A DNA stretch of 64,000 nucleotides, taken from assembly GCF_014066305.1 (NCBI RefSeq), contig NW_023501039.1:558001-622000 (forward strand), written 5' to 3'. The position numbers and the translations under genes were made by a program. The notes under the pieces were generated by a model, which did not search any database, was not told the DNA's origin, and saw nothing but the letters and a program-made list of their open reading frames with translations. Shown here piece by piece: positions 1 to 11,768 of the stretch (the first letter of the stretch is position 1; the number at the start of each line of letters is the position of its first letter). The stretch comes from Letharia columbiana (taxonomy: Eukaryota > Ascomycota > Lecanoromycetes > Lecanorales > Parmeliaceae).

Positions 1-46
1 AGTCAAGGCAAGCGGTATCAACGACAACACCCGATGCAAACCTCGA

Positions 47-2767
47 TCAAACCATTGCCTGCGTGATCAACCCCACATACCCATCTAAGCCAGCACTTCC
101 TGGCTCTCTTTGCTCAGGCTGATTCGTCAAGCTGGGTCCACCTCCAGGCGTGACCAACACCTGAGTCCCCATCTCAATCCACTCTTGCGAAGTCACAAAT
201 TCGAATGTTATTTCGGTTTGCTGATTACCCGAGCTCTGGGACAATGCAGTGCTGCTGTGGTTGTTGCTGTTGTCGTCAAAATCAAAAATATCCTCAGTGG
301 TAGGAGTTGCTCCTAGTGCCCTAACTTCTATAATTTTCGCAGATGCCCGAATGCTCGCGATGTAGACAATGACCAGTACTGCAGGCCAGGCGGGGAGACT
401 GGGTTGTGGGAAGACTGCAGTGAAGCGACTGTACGCCGGAGATAGTGCACTCTTAAAATTCATTGGGGCGGAGACCATAACCATACCTCTTCTCAACGGC
501 GGATTTGCGATTGGAGAGGAGCTATTGCTCTTGGAATGTAGTCCTTCTTGGAAAGTGATGGCAACAGTACCCACTTGGCCAGCTGATAATCTCTGCACAG
601 GTAGCCGCAGATTGCGGAGACCGGTAACGCGTATCTCTTGCCAAATCTGAAGATCCGTGATGGAGATGTCAGCATCACCCGTTATGCCGGTGAAGTCACC
701 AGAAGAGGGTCTTTGCCGGTCATGAGACATTGCGACCACTCGTGGTGATCCTTTGACCAGGCCAGGATAAGATCTAGCTCTGTGAATGTCAGGACTCTCG
801 GCCAATTCTGCAGCGATGCCTGGGTTGCACGGCCCAATAAGCATTGTATCACCCACTTCTAGCACCCCGTAGCGTAGATAGCCACTCAGCACGAAGCCTG
901 GTGCAGACCTTTCCGCGTTCGCAGAGTAAGGATGTGCGGGCATGGTAAAAACCTCATCCACATGGAACAAGCTCTGCGGTTTTGCACTATCTTGACCAGC
1001 GAAATTTGCGTGCTTGGCCATCGCACCCGGATTTGCTGGGAGCTGGTGTAGAAGGGCATGGAGTCGGCCAATGCCGCTCCCAGTCACAGCACTAGTAAGT
1101 ACAATTGGCACTAACAGATGACATTCGGCAGGAGGTGTCGAAGCAATTGTTCGTTTTGCCGCATCCTCCTCGTCTTTGGCGACTGATTGAAGCTGAAGCT
1201 CGCCACTCTGATCCGAAGACGAAGACAATATGGCAGGCTTACGACCAGCAGCCTTCAAGGTGGTCAAGATCTTGGTAAGAGTATTTCGCAAGCCAGCTTT
1301 GGACGCGATGTCCAGCTTTGTAATGACAATGACCAACGGCAAGTTGAGCTTGAGGCATAACTCGAGATGTGCTTTGGACAGATCAACACCGACACCCGCA
1401 GAGCCGAGAATCTCACTCGAAGATGCGGTTGCGCCTACCCTGCCAGTGCTGTCCTCTCCGTCGTCTGCAGCCACGCAGCACAGAGTCCAATGGGGCGCCC
1501 AGGAGACGAGGCCTCGGACCGTGGTACGCCTGTACCGTGGATGTCCAGCTGAGTCAGTCACGAAGACTAGACGGCCCTCTTCAGAAGCAGCGTGTATATC
1601 GTTCCAAGAAGAGACATTGCCAGAAGCATAATTGATGACATTGGTATTGGAAGCAATTGCCTTTTTTACCGTTGCCACTTCCTGGTATCCAATTAGCTCC
1701 TGCGCCAGAGAGCTGGTTACACCAGAGACTATCTCGTGTCGATGCTTTAATAGACTGAGCCTGCTTTTTCCGCGGCCATTGTCCAGCGTAGAAGTCGATA
1801 GAGTACCAAGTAAAGATGACTTTCCCGAGGTAGTACTTCCCGTCAGAGATACGCGAAGCTGCTCACTCTGCGATTCAATCTCGCCTGTTTTGTGATCAGT
1901 AGCATCAATTTCAGCAGCTGTGGAAGCCAACTTATCCCGCTGTTGGGCTGCCAGATCGATTGATGGCTTCGAAGGGCCCAAGTGGGGAGCTACTAGCACT
2001 TCTGCAACCAAGAGCTTTTCCTTCCTCTGCCTGATCTCTGATTTATTTTTTGGCTGGGATTCTTCGGTCCATTGGCAGTCACCTACAACAATCACACGAA
2101 GTATTTGAACATCGCAACCCAAACTGAAAGCCATTGCACGAAGAACAGTCAAGCTCTCCTCTAGCTCGTCTCTGGTGAGGCCAACGAATGTTCCATCATC
2201 GCTAACACCAATCTCATACAGAGCGCCACTGCTCTCTTCGAGTCCTGGGATCAGCCTCCCAGGGCCTTTCGAGGAAGAGAGTTCGACGTCGGCTTCTGGC
2301 AGAATTGGCAGCACAAGACTTGACTTCGAAGAAGAATGATAAGGAGAAGACTGTTGAAGACGCCATAGCAATTGCGTAGTTAGGTGTTGCAGCCTATGTT
2401 GTCTTGACTGGCTGCTAGGCGCCAAGGCCGGTGTAGGCATTGGCTTCATTTCCGCCTCCACAATTGGCTGCGATGCGCGAGACTTGGACAAGTATGAACC
2501 AGATACATGCTGGACAGTCGACGTAGAAGAAAAGCTTCTTCGCGGTCGAAGCAACAGGTGCAGCTTGTATTCTGTAGGACCCTCTTGTGGCTCCGCCTCC
2601 AACTTTTTGATCCCACAATCGGCCAAAGGTATTGCTGACGGCATTTTCATGCCTGCCAGCATTAAGTGCCCATCTCCAGAGTTGGCATTTGGCCCCTCGG
2701 CTCTTGCTCCTGGCCACGGCGAAGATACCCTGGGTGGCTCAGGTTCGAAGGTGAAGATTGAAGCCAT
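47..2767 (-). CDS. GTPBP1/2-like translational GTPase
   Basis: One uninterrupted 906-residue frame starting at an ATG. G motifs are in order: P-loop GSTTSGKSS near residue 310, DSAGH near 405 (G3), TKLD near 483 (G4) and SAVTG near 560 (G5). A beta-barrel-like EF-Tu domain II region follows (about 610-770). The order and the GSTTSGKS loop match the GTPBP1/GP-1 branch of the EF-Tu superfamily, linked in animals to mRNA surveillance and ribosome-associated functions; the fungal role is less clear. The first 300 residues are Ser/Pro-rich and probably poorly ordered apart from a conserved stretch at about 180-260. The lack of introns is unusual for this neighbourhood. The assignment to the GTPase branch is firm; the cellular role is inferred. 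Confidence 0.88.
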   Translation of the reverse strand: MASIFTFEPEPPRVSSPWPGARAEGPNANSGDGHLMLAGMKMPSAIPLADCGIKKLEAEPQEGPTEYKLHLLLRPRRSFSSTSTVQHVSGSYLSKSRASQPIVEAEMKPMPTPALAPSSQSRQHRLQHLTTQLLWRLQQSSPYHSSSKSSLVLPILPEADVELSSSKGPGRLIPGLEESSGALYEIGVSDDGTFVGLTRDELEESLTVLRAMAFSLGCDVQILRVIVVGDCQWTEESQPKNKSEIRQRKEKLLVAEVLVAPHLGPSKPSIDLAAQQRDKLASTAAEIDATDHKTGEIESQSEQLRVSLTGSTTSGKSSLLGTLSTSTLDNGRGKSRLSLLKHRHEIVSGVTSSLAQELIGYQEVATVKKAIASNTNVINYASGNVSSWNDIHAASEEGRLVFVTDSAGHPRYRRTTVRGLVSWAPHWTLCCVAADDGEDSTGRVGATASSSEILGSAGVGVDLSKAHLELCLKLNLPLVIVITKLDIASKAGLRNTLTKILTTLKAAGRKPAILSSSSDQSGELQLQSVAKDEEDAAKRTIASTPPAECHLLVPIVLTSAVTGSGIGRLHALLHQLPANPGAMAKHANFAGQDSAKPQSLFHVDEVFTMPAHPYSANAERSAPGFVLSGYLRYGVLEVGDTMLIGPCNPGIAAELAESPDIHRARSYPGLVKGSPRVVAMSHDRQRPSSGDFTGITGDADISITDLQIWQEIRVTGLRNLRLPVQRLSAGQVGTVAITFQEGLHSKSNSSSPIANPPLRRGMVMVSAPMNFKSALSPAYSRFTAVFPQPSLPAWPAVLVIVYIASIRASAKIIEVRALGATPTTEDIFDFDDNSNNHSSTALSQSSGNQQTEITFEFVTSQEWIEMGTQVLVTPGGGPSLTNQPEQREPGSAGLDGYVGLITQAMV

Positions 2768-3832
2768 ATCTTTCCACCTAGCCTCTATTTCTTGTGCCGA
2801 GGAGACACCTTTGCGTGAAATATTGTTCTTTCCAATTGGACTCTATATGCACACCCTATGCCGCTGTATTGCTCTATGGTGTAGCGTTCGTAAAGACCTA
2901 GTGTTCGTGTGAGAATGGTGGATGCGGAACAGCTGTGACAACGGAGGAAGCATCTTGACGGCCTCAAGTGTTTCTTATAGATAGGTTTGCAGGCTTTGCT
3001 GTGGTTGAAGCTACCAGAGTAGACTGGAAGCCTCAAGAAGAGGGGTCCTTGAGGGACATCTTGGCAAGATCCTGCGATGTGATCTGGAGGCTAGGCTGTG
3101 ATTGCCGTTTGGGGCGAGGGTGCGGATCCTAGGATAAGCGGTAGATGTGAGTAGGACATATGTACGATGATCCAACAAGTGTTTTGTTGGAGTCAGAGCC
3201 TGAGGCAGGAGTTACAGTGTGACTAGTAATCGCGTTTGCCGCGCTTGCTCGATGGATCCGAAATCCCACGTCGCCAACTCGACCACACCTTAGATATTTT
3301 ACAAGTACTTGAATGTACACTGCCTTCGAGGAGGCGAAGGCTCCAGCCTACAACATCTCGCAACGTTTTGCCTCTGTGTTTCAGCAACTGGTGTCTCAGA
3401 TGGCATGCAGTTGCATCTCCGACGTTGTAGAGCATCACCGGCTTTGGGGGCGGAGGCAGGGCTTGGCGGAAATATATGTCAAGGCGCAGGCCAAAGCCTC
3501 GATGTTGGCAATGGCGAAGACTCGAAACAACATATGCTTTCCAGCGCAAAGTTTCATATTGAATATCTGATAGCTGGAAACAACAGAACAAAAAACTCCG
3601 GTCCCATTTCTATGTTCCCAACGCCAAATGTATGCTGAACCCCGCTGTAAATGCCCGTCCCAATGTTTCATCTTAATACCGTAAGGGTCCTATCCACGGT
3701 ACCCCAGTATGAAATGTCGTAACCAGTGATCAACGCTGTAGAGTCCCAGACCCATTGCTATGCCGTAATTTCGCTCAAAGTACCTGCAAAAAATAATGGA
3801 AAGAGGCAAATCGAAGTCGCGTGAGAGTCGAC
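2768..3832. other. intergenic, no gene seen
   Basis: About 1.06 kb between the start of the GTPase gene and the 3' end of the C2H2 gene. Short open frames on both strands lack splice continuity or family resemblance. It should hold the GTPase promoter on the minus strand and the 3' UTR of the C2H2 gene. Confidence 0.6.
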
Positions 3833-5275
3833 TCAACGATCCGACGAGGATCTCGCCTTGCACTTGTCGTGCGCCAAATGTCCGTCTCTGGCTGTCTTCC
3901 TCGTGAATTCTGCACCGCAGCGAGGACAGACGGACTTTGATGACGTGCCGGACTTCTCCCGTTGGTGCCTGAGGAGATTGCTAAACGTAGAGAATTGACG
4001 GCCATTGCAGCCGTGATCCCAGCATTGAGGTTTCTTTGGAGTCTCAATCACGACTGGCTCCATATTCGATGGTACACCAGAGCCTCGCCTATCGCCGCGG
4101 TAGCCATATATGGCACTGGACGTGGTAGGAAGACTTGGGTTTTGAGAGCTTCTGTGGAGGTTAGCGTAGGTTCGAAATAGTTCTGTGTCATAACTCGACT
4201 TACGAAGAGTACATCGTGTGCGAGCCAACGCCGCTTGTACCGTATGCTGTTGTGTAAGGATTATCGTAAGGGGAACTGCACGGCGAGAGTCAGCAATGGG
4301 AGGTTTGTCAGCAAAGAATGTTTGCACCCACGATGAGACGCCTGTCAAGTAAGACCCTTGAGCTGAGGAAGTCGAAGGGGTTCGACCGTAAGCGCTGTGG
4401 CTATCGTATGATGATCCGGAATGAGCTAAAAGATAGTCAATCGAACCGCTCTCAGTATCTGCCTCGCCCGGCCTAGCGTATGGGGTGCTCGGCAGCATAG
4501 TCCTCCGTAAAAGGAGCTTCGACTGACGGCGAGACTCATGGAGCTTTCGCTGCCGCTGCCGAGCAACCTCACGCTCTAAACCTCTAAATCCACCATAGGC
4601 CGAGCTTGGCAGTATGCTAGGACCGGAGGGACCAGACATACTGCGTGATAAAGAAGCTTCCGTGCTCGGGTTGGTATAGCCTGAATGTTTTAATTCATGA
4701 AATGGAATGCTTTCGATCAAATGATCAGTGACTTACCTCGCTGAGAAGGTGACCTTGATGGGCCATAAGAGCTCGTGTCGCGGTAGCTTGTCATTGTGTC
4801 TGATGGATACGGGTAACTACTGGAAGCTGTTAGAGTTGATCTCATGAGATGATAGACTCTCAATTTACCCCATGTCCGTCCGGCCAAGTACGCTTGTTGA
4901 GAATGGGCTTGCACGAGTGCTAAAGGTTCCAGTGTCGGAGAAAAGCTGGTAATCTGAAGGATCTAGCAAAGTTGTTCCGAACGAGGTGGAGTTCTCTAGA
5001 GCCGAGAAGGAAGCCGGTGATGCAGCTCGGGTATAGCTGCTGGATACGTAATCGGGCTGGAGGTAACCTGAACTGAGTTCGCTTCGAGGATACGACGGTC
5101 GTCGACTTCGCTGGTCGGGCAAAAGATACGAAGAAGGGCCGGACTGATATTGAGCTCCAGCGGTCTCGTTCAGCCCAAGGTTTTGGAAGCTGGCTTCGGT
5201 AACGGCAAGGTTTCGGTCAATACGGGGACTGCTTCCACGTGAGTAGTCTGAAGGACGGCGATGAGAACGAGACAT
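3833..5275 (-). CDS. C2H2 zinc-finger protein, five exons
   Basis: Exons, reading leftward: 5275-4869, 4819-4737, 4680-4332, 4275-4204 and 4151-3833, giving 409 aa. The two introns at 4276-4331 (56 bp) and 4152-4203 (52 bp) each break the frame and together restore it; the small exon between them reads as a Ser/Tyr/Gly-rich segment like its surroundings, and both introns have good branch sites (TGCTGAC, GCTAAC). The N-terminal 300 residues are Ser/Tyr/Arg-rich and look disordered. The C-terminus holds two zinc-finger-like units: CWDHGC with a lone clear His, then a better one (CPRC, HLAH). Likely a nuclear DNA-binding regulator with unknown target. A start at 5311 is possible, but MSRSHRR is preferred because disordered Ser/Arg-rich sequence begins there. 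Confidence 0.8.
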
Positions 5276-8271
5276 TTTGAACGTTATGGATGTAATGAAA
5301 TGGAGAAACAAACAGGATCTTTCAATGTGGATGTGGTTTTACATCCAGCTCGCTAGAACAAGAACAATTGTGAAGTATATATCTGATTTCAAAAATAAAC
5401 GTACGTGGTGTGAAGTCTTTAGATGGATCGTGCAACGATCTTGGAGAGTAGTTGTTGCTAGATCCCAACGAGGCAATGGCTCTGAATATAAATCGCAGGA
5501 TCGCTAAGCCTGGTGTATGGTGAGTGGCCAGTGCCAGATGTTTGACGGATTCTGGAGGATGGAGACCCCTGTTAACTTTGACGGGGTTGCCCACGCCGCT
5601 GAATCCTGATTCGGGTACGGTGCAACCAACAGGTTAGGGCCAGTATTTGACGACTTATCTTGAATGCAGTCACCGAAAGAAAACAAAGGTTGAAAATCCA
5701 CTGTTTCAACCGAAAGGCTGAGCAGGGGAAAAGATTTTAGGAAAGAAGGTGCCTGGAAGGAGGAAGGAGGAAGAGAAGGACCCTAAGTATGAAAGAGACT
5801 TCTGACATTCACCGCACCGCACTTACTTGATTAATTATCTCCATGAACCCCGTGATGACAGCTTATTGCGTCGTTTGGGAACTCCTGGCTTTGGGTGGGT
5901 CAAGCCGTTGCCTTGGCGAATCGCAAGCCATTAAACGCTTGGGGTTGTCACGGATCTAGATGGAAGATGCGCAATCAACATTGGAGATGAGCTACTCGAA
6001 ACCGAGAGCATGTGGCGCAGGGGTGGGTTGGATTCTCCCGCAGCCGTGCAGTTGGGATCCTTCGTTTCAAAAAGTCACAGCCCTACGGACGTTTAGTACT
6101 GATGACAGTCGGTCGAATATAAGCACATGATGCTAGGCAGTAACGGTTGCCCCGAGCTGACATTTTGGAGTAGCATTCTTCTGGCTAGACCACGTCGGAA
6201 TAGAGGCGTACTTGTTTCATGGGCGGTCAAGAAAGCGTGTCCTTGGGGGCACTTGGAACGCAGAGGAACGGCATGGAAACTGGAATGAACGGTTCAGGGG
6301 AAGAGCATGACCAGCCTCGAATCCTTTCAAAGGCGTGAATGGCTTGCTTGGTATGCCTCTCTTGATGCCTCTTGATGCTTCTTCGAGGCACGGGGGCGCT
6401 TATTCCTCGTCTGCCAATGGGTCGCCGGATGGGAGATTGCGACGTAGTTTTCCAGGTCAGAGACAGAGCTGAAAAGCTAGAAGATAGTCTGTTCGGCATC
6501 TCCAGGAAGCCTACCTCGATTGATTGATAAATGGGAAGAAGGAAAATGGGACGAAGCTGTTTTGTGGTTAGCATCATTCTTTGCTTTGGCATGATTGGGG
6601 GCATGCTGGGCATTCTAGGCATTTTGGGCCCATTGCTATTATTGGGCGAGAACAGGCAGCCGAGGCATAAAGGAGGCAGCTTGCATGTGTTGCTTATCCT
6701 GCCCTGGGAATAGTGGTATGATCTGCAGAGTCTAGTCACATTGTCAGAGTTGAAGGGCCGATCATTCATTATTTGATGACAACGAGAAGTGTCGCAAAGA
6801 GAATGATGGAAATCGTTCCGTCCGCTGCCAGGCGGTGAAGAGGCGAAAGGTGGTAGTGGGGAGGCTCAGACTAGGCTTAGTCGACAGGTAAAAACGGTAA
6901 AACAGTAAAACTTGCGCGCAGCTAAAAAGAACGCGAAAGCCCCCCCCCCCTCCTTCTATGGTGCCCCTCTCGCTGAATTCCTTCTACCTTTTATTCTTCC
7001 TCTTCTTTCTTTGTTTCTTTTTTCTTTTTTCTTCCTTACCTGGGTAGGGACCATCTTATGCTTCAATCCATTCTTGGGTGTCATACAGCGAGGGGAACCA
7101 CATCAACAAGGGGATCATTACTTCATTTGAAGTAGTCTCGATTCTTGGTAGATAATTGGGCGGTTAATCGTTTGTTGTAGAGACTAGGTAGCTCTGTCTA
7201 CAGGAGCTCTGGCAAAGTAAATTCACACCAACGGGCCAAACAACTTCCCGGACAAGCCCCCCGCATCGAAGGTTGCGGTTCCCTTAAACCCTACCCTTCC
7301 TGACTCTTGACTCCTCAACAGATGCACAACAATGAAATCTCGTCATTTAACTAAAACAAAGTAAAAGTACTGAGGTTCGCTTCATTCTTCTACTCCCAAC
7401 CACTTCTGCTTCTTCTGCTGCTTCTGCTGCTGCTGCTTCTTCTCCTCCCATATTCTATCATCTTGGAGGCCTAGTCGGGGTCGCCGAGATATTGCTCAAG
7501 CTTTACTCGATGATTAGACTTTGTCCTCTGAATGGTGACATTGAAGCTGAAAAGCAGTTACCGTGCCGTGTCCACTGACGGCTTGTCCCCATTCCCCAAC
7601 GATAGATAGCATTGAAACGTGGAGAATGGAGGTTGATCAATGCGAAACATTCGTGTCCTATCTCATAGCCCCCAATCTTGACTCGTGTATGCCAGGGATC
7701 ATGAATGCCACATGTCCAGCCCTATTTCTTCCTTCCTTCGTTCGCCAGGGCTGAAGCACACTGCATCTCGGCTATGCAGATCATCCTAGCAGCAGAGGCT
7801 GATGGCCTGAATGTGCTGCCCCTTTGAGTTAACGTAGGATTGCTGACCGCTTCAATTTGTCATCCTCATCCGGCGTCTTATATCCGATTCGCTGGCATAC
7901 CGCATCATCCGATTCTAGAGCATACAAGCTTATGAACATGAGTTCGAGATTAATGAACAATCCTTCAAGAACCGCAAAAGCTTTTGTCCACTCCAGATTC
8001 TAGTATGCAACCCGTCGACCGCCTGGAATCGTGGGGAGCGTATGCGTCCCCTTCGGCGTGTAGTTGCAGCGCCTCGGTCGCCGGGCAGGTAGATGCCAAA
8101 TTCCGAGCTTCGCATCGAAACCTTAACACTCCGGCAATGTGATACTCTTTCAACAGCCCACAGTTACATCAGCATTGATAGCGCTGTGGTTTATTTCAGT
8201 CCAGGAACTTACGATGGCAATTCGATCCCTGCTTCGACGTCATGAAACAAGTTTCAGGACGCTTCGCCCTC
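5276..8271. promoter_or_regulatory. 3 kb leader region, no convincing gene
   Basis: Upstream of the C2H2 gene, bounded right by the 3' end of the sugar porter. It holds pyrimidine-rich stretches (about 6940-7035 and 7380-7450), a C-run near 6940-6951 and CTT/CTG microrepeats near 7405-7445. The longest open frame (6227-6769, minus) has no recognisable domain or codon pattern. Long upstream regions are common for fungal regulator genes, so I read it as promoter plus a possible long 5' leader. Confidence 0.5.
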
Positions 8272-10518
8272 TTACCGGGTCATCGAATCCGCACTGCCGA
8301 TAATTTCGCTCTCTATAGCGTTTCTTCGTGCTTCCTCCTGCTCGCTGATTATGTCCTTGAAGACGCTGAATTGAGTCTCGCAGTCAGTATTGCCTTTAGA
8401 AGGGGTCATGTCGAGTCTTGGGACTTGTTTTGAAGAGTAAACAACCTCAAGACTTGTCTCAAGATTCAGGGTTTGGTTCAGCAAAGAAGGTATGGACTCA
8501 GAAAACACGTACTGGTCCATGGCTTCTAGTGTTCTGCCGCTCGTCTCAGGGACAAAATAGAACGTCCAAATCAGTGATAGCAAGCAGAAAACGGCGAAGA
8601 AAGTATAAGCCCCAAATCCAGTGTTGATCACGAGAGGTGGCGTGATGAGACCGATGATGAAGTTGTTTAGCCAGTTCGAGCACGTCGCTAATGCCACTCC
8701 CTTTGCTCTAAGAGAGGAGGGAAATATCTCGGATGGCATTGCCCAGGGCACCTGCGCAGATTTCGGAGTCAGCATTGCTTATTCAGGAACCAAGGTCAAG
8801 AAGCTGAGCAGTAAGACAGGTCTGGGGAGTGAAAGGTACATTCTGTTCCCCAGACCTGTCTTGAGACTAGACCTAGGTTCAAATAAGCAGAAATTACCAC
8901 GGAAAATACGTACTGGTCCCCATGAAGCTCCGAAGCTCAGCATGTAAAACAACAGAAATGCAACACTAACCCAGCCGGCTGCACGGTGGCCTGGCCAGTC
9001 ACTGGAGAACTTACCCACGAGAACGGCGATGATCAAATGCGACAGCGTCATGAGAAAGCTGCCCCAGAGCAATAGGGGCCGTCGTCCAAACCTGTCCATT
9101 GTCCAAAGACTAGTGATTACCCCCACGAGCTGAGTGACATTTAGGACGCCGGACATGATGAGTTGGAGGCTATAGTCCAAACCCATGGTCTTGAACAAGG
9201 TAGGTGAGTAGTAGATCAGTGCGTTGATGCCAACGAATTGCTGAAAAAACATCAGGCCTACTCCAATATGCGTCCTCCGCCAGCAACCCCGCTTGAAGCA
9301 ATCGGTCCAAGAGACGATCTCGAGCTTTATGCGGCTCATCACGCTACGGTCCTGGAGCGCCGGGTGCCTCAAAGCGCTATTTTCCTTGTGAAAGGCTACC
9401 TCAGCCCGGATGTCAAACCATTCTTGCTGGATTCGGGTATCGGTCGTCGGCAATTGCCTCAATTTGGCCAGAGCCTGCAATGCTTCTACATCCCTACCCT
9501 TTGACGCAAGCCAACGGGGCCTGTGAGTGCGCACGGTCAGCGACTTCTCTTACGGACAGCGCTTATAGATTCATTTAGAAGACTCACGAGAATGGAAGGA
9601 ACAAGATTCCTAATCCAAGCACAAGACCGGGAACGAGTTGCAGCAAGAATGGTAGTCGCCAGGCCCATTCTCCGGCGATGTATCTTGTGCCGTATGTGAT
9701 CCAGAACGCCACAACAATTCCCGTGACGATACTCAACTCCTCGAGGACTAGTAACGCGCCTCGAATCTCCGGCGGCGAGATTTCGGAGATGTACAAGGGT
9801 GCAACCATGCTCAACATACCAATGCCGATGCCACCAATAAGTCTGGCAGTAACCAGCATCGCATAGCTGATCGACGCTGTTTGTAGGACCGAACCTATAG
9901 TAAAAATCGTTACGGCGACGACAATTGAATACTTCCTAGAGATCTTGTCGGCAACCCACTTGAAGCCCGCGGTGTCAGCATTCTCCTCTGGAATGAGACT
10001 TGAGGCACAAGATATGTTCAGGGATAAATCAAACCCGAACCGTGGCTTACGACTCAGATTGTGCTACGGAATAGGAAGAAAAAACCACAAAAGCAAACTC
10101 ACGCCTTGATTTATGGCTCCAATCAGCGCACCCAACTCTATCAGGATGTCAGTTTATTGTTACCTCTATCCAAATCGATATCCACAGGATTACCTATCAT
10201 CGCTGTCAACAGACCCTTCCAGAACCCTGCGCCACTCGCAGTATCCGATACCCTGGTGAAGTGCGCCAGGAACTGGGGCATAACAAGTACGATAGAAACA
10301 ACGCCTTGATCATATCCGAAGATCATGCCCCCAATTGCAGCGAACGCTGCGCAGAGCGCCGCATAATAATTAGTGAAGACACCTTTGAATCCTGGAGGTC
10401 CGTAAGTATCTCGATGTTCCCACACCGCCTCAGAATGATGTATGAAGATGTCGCCAGTGTTCTGTGTGGGTATGTCCCCTTCCTGTGTGTTATTTTTCAT
10501 GGCCATAGCTGAAGACAT
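8272..10518 (-). CDS. MFS sugar porter, six exons
   Basis: Exons leftward: 10518-10194, 10137-10103, 9958-9588, 9520-8914, 8751-8513 and 8365-8272, giving 556 aa. Sugar-porter signatures are all present: GYDQGVV after TM1, LIGGIGIGML and YISEISPPEIRGAL in the middle, QQFVGINALIYYSP, DRFGRRPLL, WAMPSEIFPSSLRAKG and PETSGRTLE after TM12. It should be a twelve-pass plasma-membrane hexose or related sugar transporter; the substrate cannot be read. Three introns are unusually long (9959-10102, 8752-8913, 8366-8512). The last two are related to each other and to an intron at 17.1 kb. Splicing the last one replaces a read-through tail with VFKD, the usual ending of the family. The start was chosen at MSSAMAMKNN; two further Met codons follow within seven residues. 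Confidence 0.9.
8366..8512 (-). repeat. introner-like intron, copy 1
   Basis: 147 bp intron of the sugar-porter gene. It begins GTACGTGTTTTC, has a quasi-palindromic core around TTGAGACAAGTCTTGAGG, and ends with GGCAATACTGACTGCGA shortly before the acceptor. It aligns nearly end to end with the 147 bp intron at 17146-17292 in an unrelated gene. Confidence 0.75.
8752..8913 (-). repeat. introner-like intron, copy 2
   Basis: 162 bp intron of the same gene. It begins GTACGTATTTTC, contains a perfect 15-bp inverted repeat (8813-8827 with 8848-8862) at the position of the core of copy 1, and ends with AAGCAATGCTGACTCCGA before the acceptor. The exon bases before both donors are identical (GGACCA). 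Confidence 0.75.
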
Positions 10519-11261
10519 TTTCGCAAATGAAGCAAAATGATGAAGAACAAGTTGAAGATGACCGTGCTGGAATATCAAGAAGATATGGAAGCGTTGTACA
10601 AATTTGAAAACACGAGTTAGTCACGCGCCTTCGCTAAAGTATGCTGTTTCCCCACTTCTTAGAGTCTGTAGCAGCATAGTGATCTAGTAATATGATCCCG
10701 AGAAACGGAGTGACCTTTGGTCCAGCTACTCCACAGCATCATGTACTCTGACAACTAATATCAACATGTCTTGGGAGCATTCAAAGCTGGACGTAAGCGG
10801 AAGATTTTGGCACCGATTGGATCAGTTTCGTTATATACTGCGTAGGGCTGAGTGGGTAGAGTAAGGTAAAAGTACCTTACCTTAGCTCTTGCCTTATCGA
10901 TTGGCGCTTGGCAACATGACCGCCAGGTCACGAATCAACACGTCTCCAGGCCACAACTTCTCGCATATACACGTGTCAAAGTACATCTCTTTCCACCTAT
11001 TGTCAATATAGATCAGTCCATTGCTCACCATTCGGTCCTTCAATCAAGCAGCTTCCCGATATCTCACGGAAATACTCATAGATTAGAAGTCGAGACGCAC
11101 TCACTCTCTACCATCCAAAGCAGATCGCGAAGGATCTCGTCGAGAATTTGAATGTACTACGAATCAGCGTGCTGATCCTCCGTGACAATCCTCCGTGACG
11201 CTGTCCTTAAAAATCTAAGACCTCCTCGACAGGATCGGAACTGCTCCTTCCCGTCTCCATC
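10519..11261. promoter_or_regulatory. shared upstream region, sugar porter / PKR1
   Basis: Intergenic DNA between divergently transcribed genes; no open frame of note. It probably carries both promoters. A run AAGGTAAAAGTACCTTACCTTA near 10860-10885 is partly self-complementary. Confidence 0.5.
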
Positions 11262-11765
11262 ATGGCAACCTTCTTCACCGACCTCATCTCCTCCATCTTC
11301 ACACCTGGCCCAACCCCATCTATAATAGTTGCAACCAACGCCTCCTTCGCGGCCCTCCAAGTCGTGTTCCTCGTCCTCCTCATCCTCACATACAGCGTCC
11401 ACTTCGTTGTCCTCTCGTTTCTATGCGCCGGACTGTGGTGGGCAATCAACTGGTTCGTTACAGAGCTAGAAGCTGCAAACAAACAAGAGAGAGACATGAA
11501 GCAATCGAGGGAGATGAAAAGAGGGCAGGGGCAGGAGGGGATGGGAGTGGAGGATAGTGGGACCGAGACGGAAGGTGGGGGTACTCAGAGCGAGGGGGGA
11601 GTCTCGGGCAGCATGTCAGAGAGGAAGACAGAAAGACTCTTGAGACCGGAGGATGCACAAGGTGTTCTGCGCAAGCGAATGAGTTCAGGGGAGGCCTCGT
11701 CTGGAGATCTGAGTACGGATTCTGACTGGGACAAGGTTTCGGAGGCAGAGGAAGTGGATAGGTAG
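11262..11765 (+). CDS. PKR1: Pkr1-like ER V-ATPase assembly factor
   Basis: 167 aa without introns. It opens MATFFTDLISSIFTPGPTPS, the typical Pkr1 N-terminus, followed by two hydrophobic segments (about residues 21-46 and 48-66), then an acidic, Ser/Gly-rich hydrophilic tail. Yeast Pkr1 is a small ER membrane protein needed for assembly of the V-ATPase Vo sector; fungal homologues keep the two-helix head and vary in the tail, as here. The head makes the family call fairly secure; function is taken from yeast. Confidence 0.82.
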   Translation: MATFFTDLISSIFTPGPTPSIIVATNASFAALQVVFLVLLILTYSVHFVVLSFLCAGLWWAINWFVTELEAANKQERDMKQSREMKRGQGQEGMGVEDSGTETEGGGTQSEGGVSGSMSERKTERLLRPEDAQGVLRKRMSSGEASSGDLSTDSDWDKVSEAEEVDR

Positions 11766-11768
11766 GAG

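Noticed and set aside
1230..1631. Plus-strand frames inside the GTPase gene
   Set aside because: Antisense shadows of a continuous 906-residue frame with complete G motifs.
2484..2912. 142-codon plus-strand frame over the GTPase start
   Set aside because: Antisense shadow of the GTPase N-terminus.
6227..6769. 180-codon minus-strand frame in the C2H2 leader region
   Set aside because: No domain, no splice context, composition like surrounding non-coding DNA; may at most be leader sequence.
10764..10785. AACATGTCTTGGGAGC resembling the introner core
   Set aside because: Lies in intergenic DNA with no other introner features; 16 bases could match by chance.
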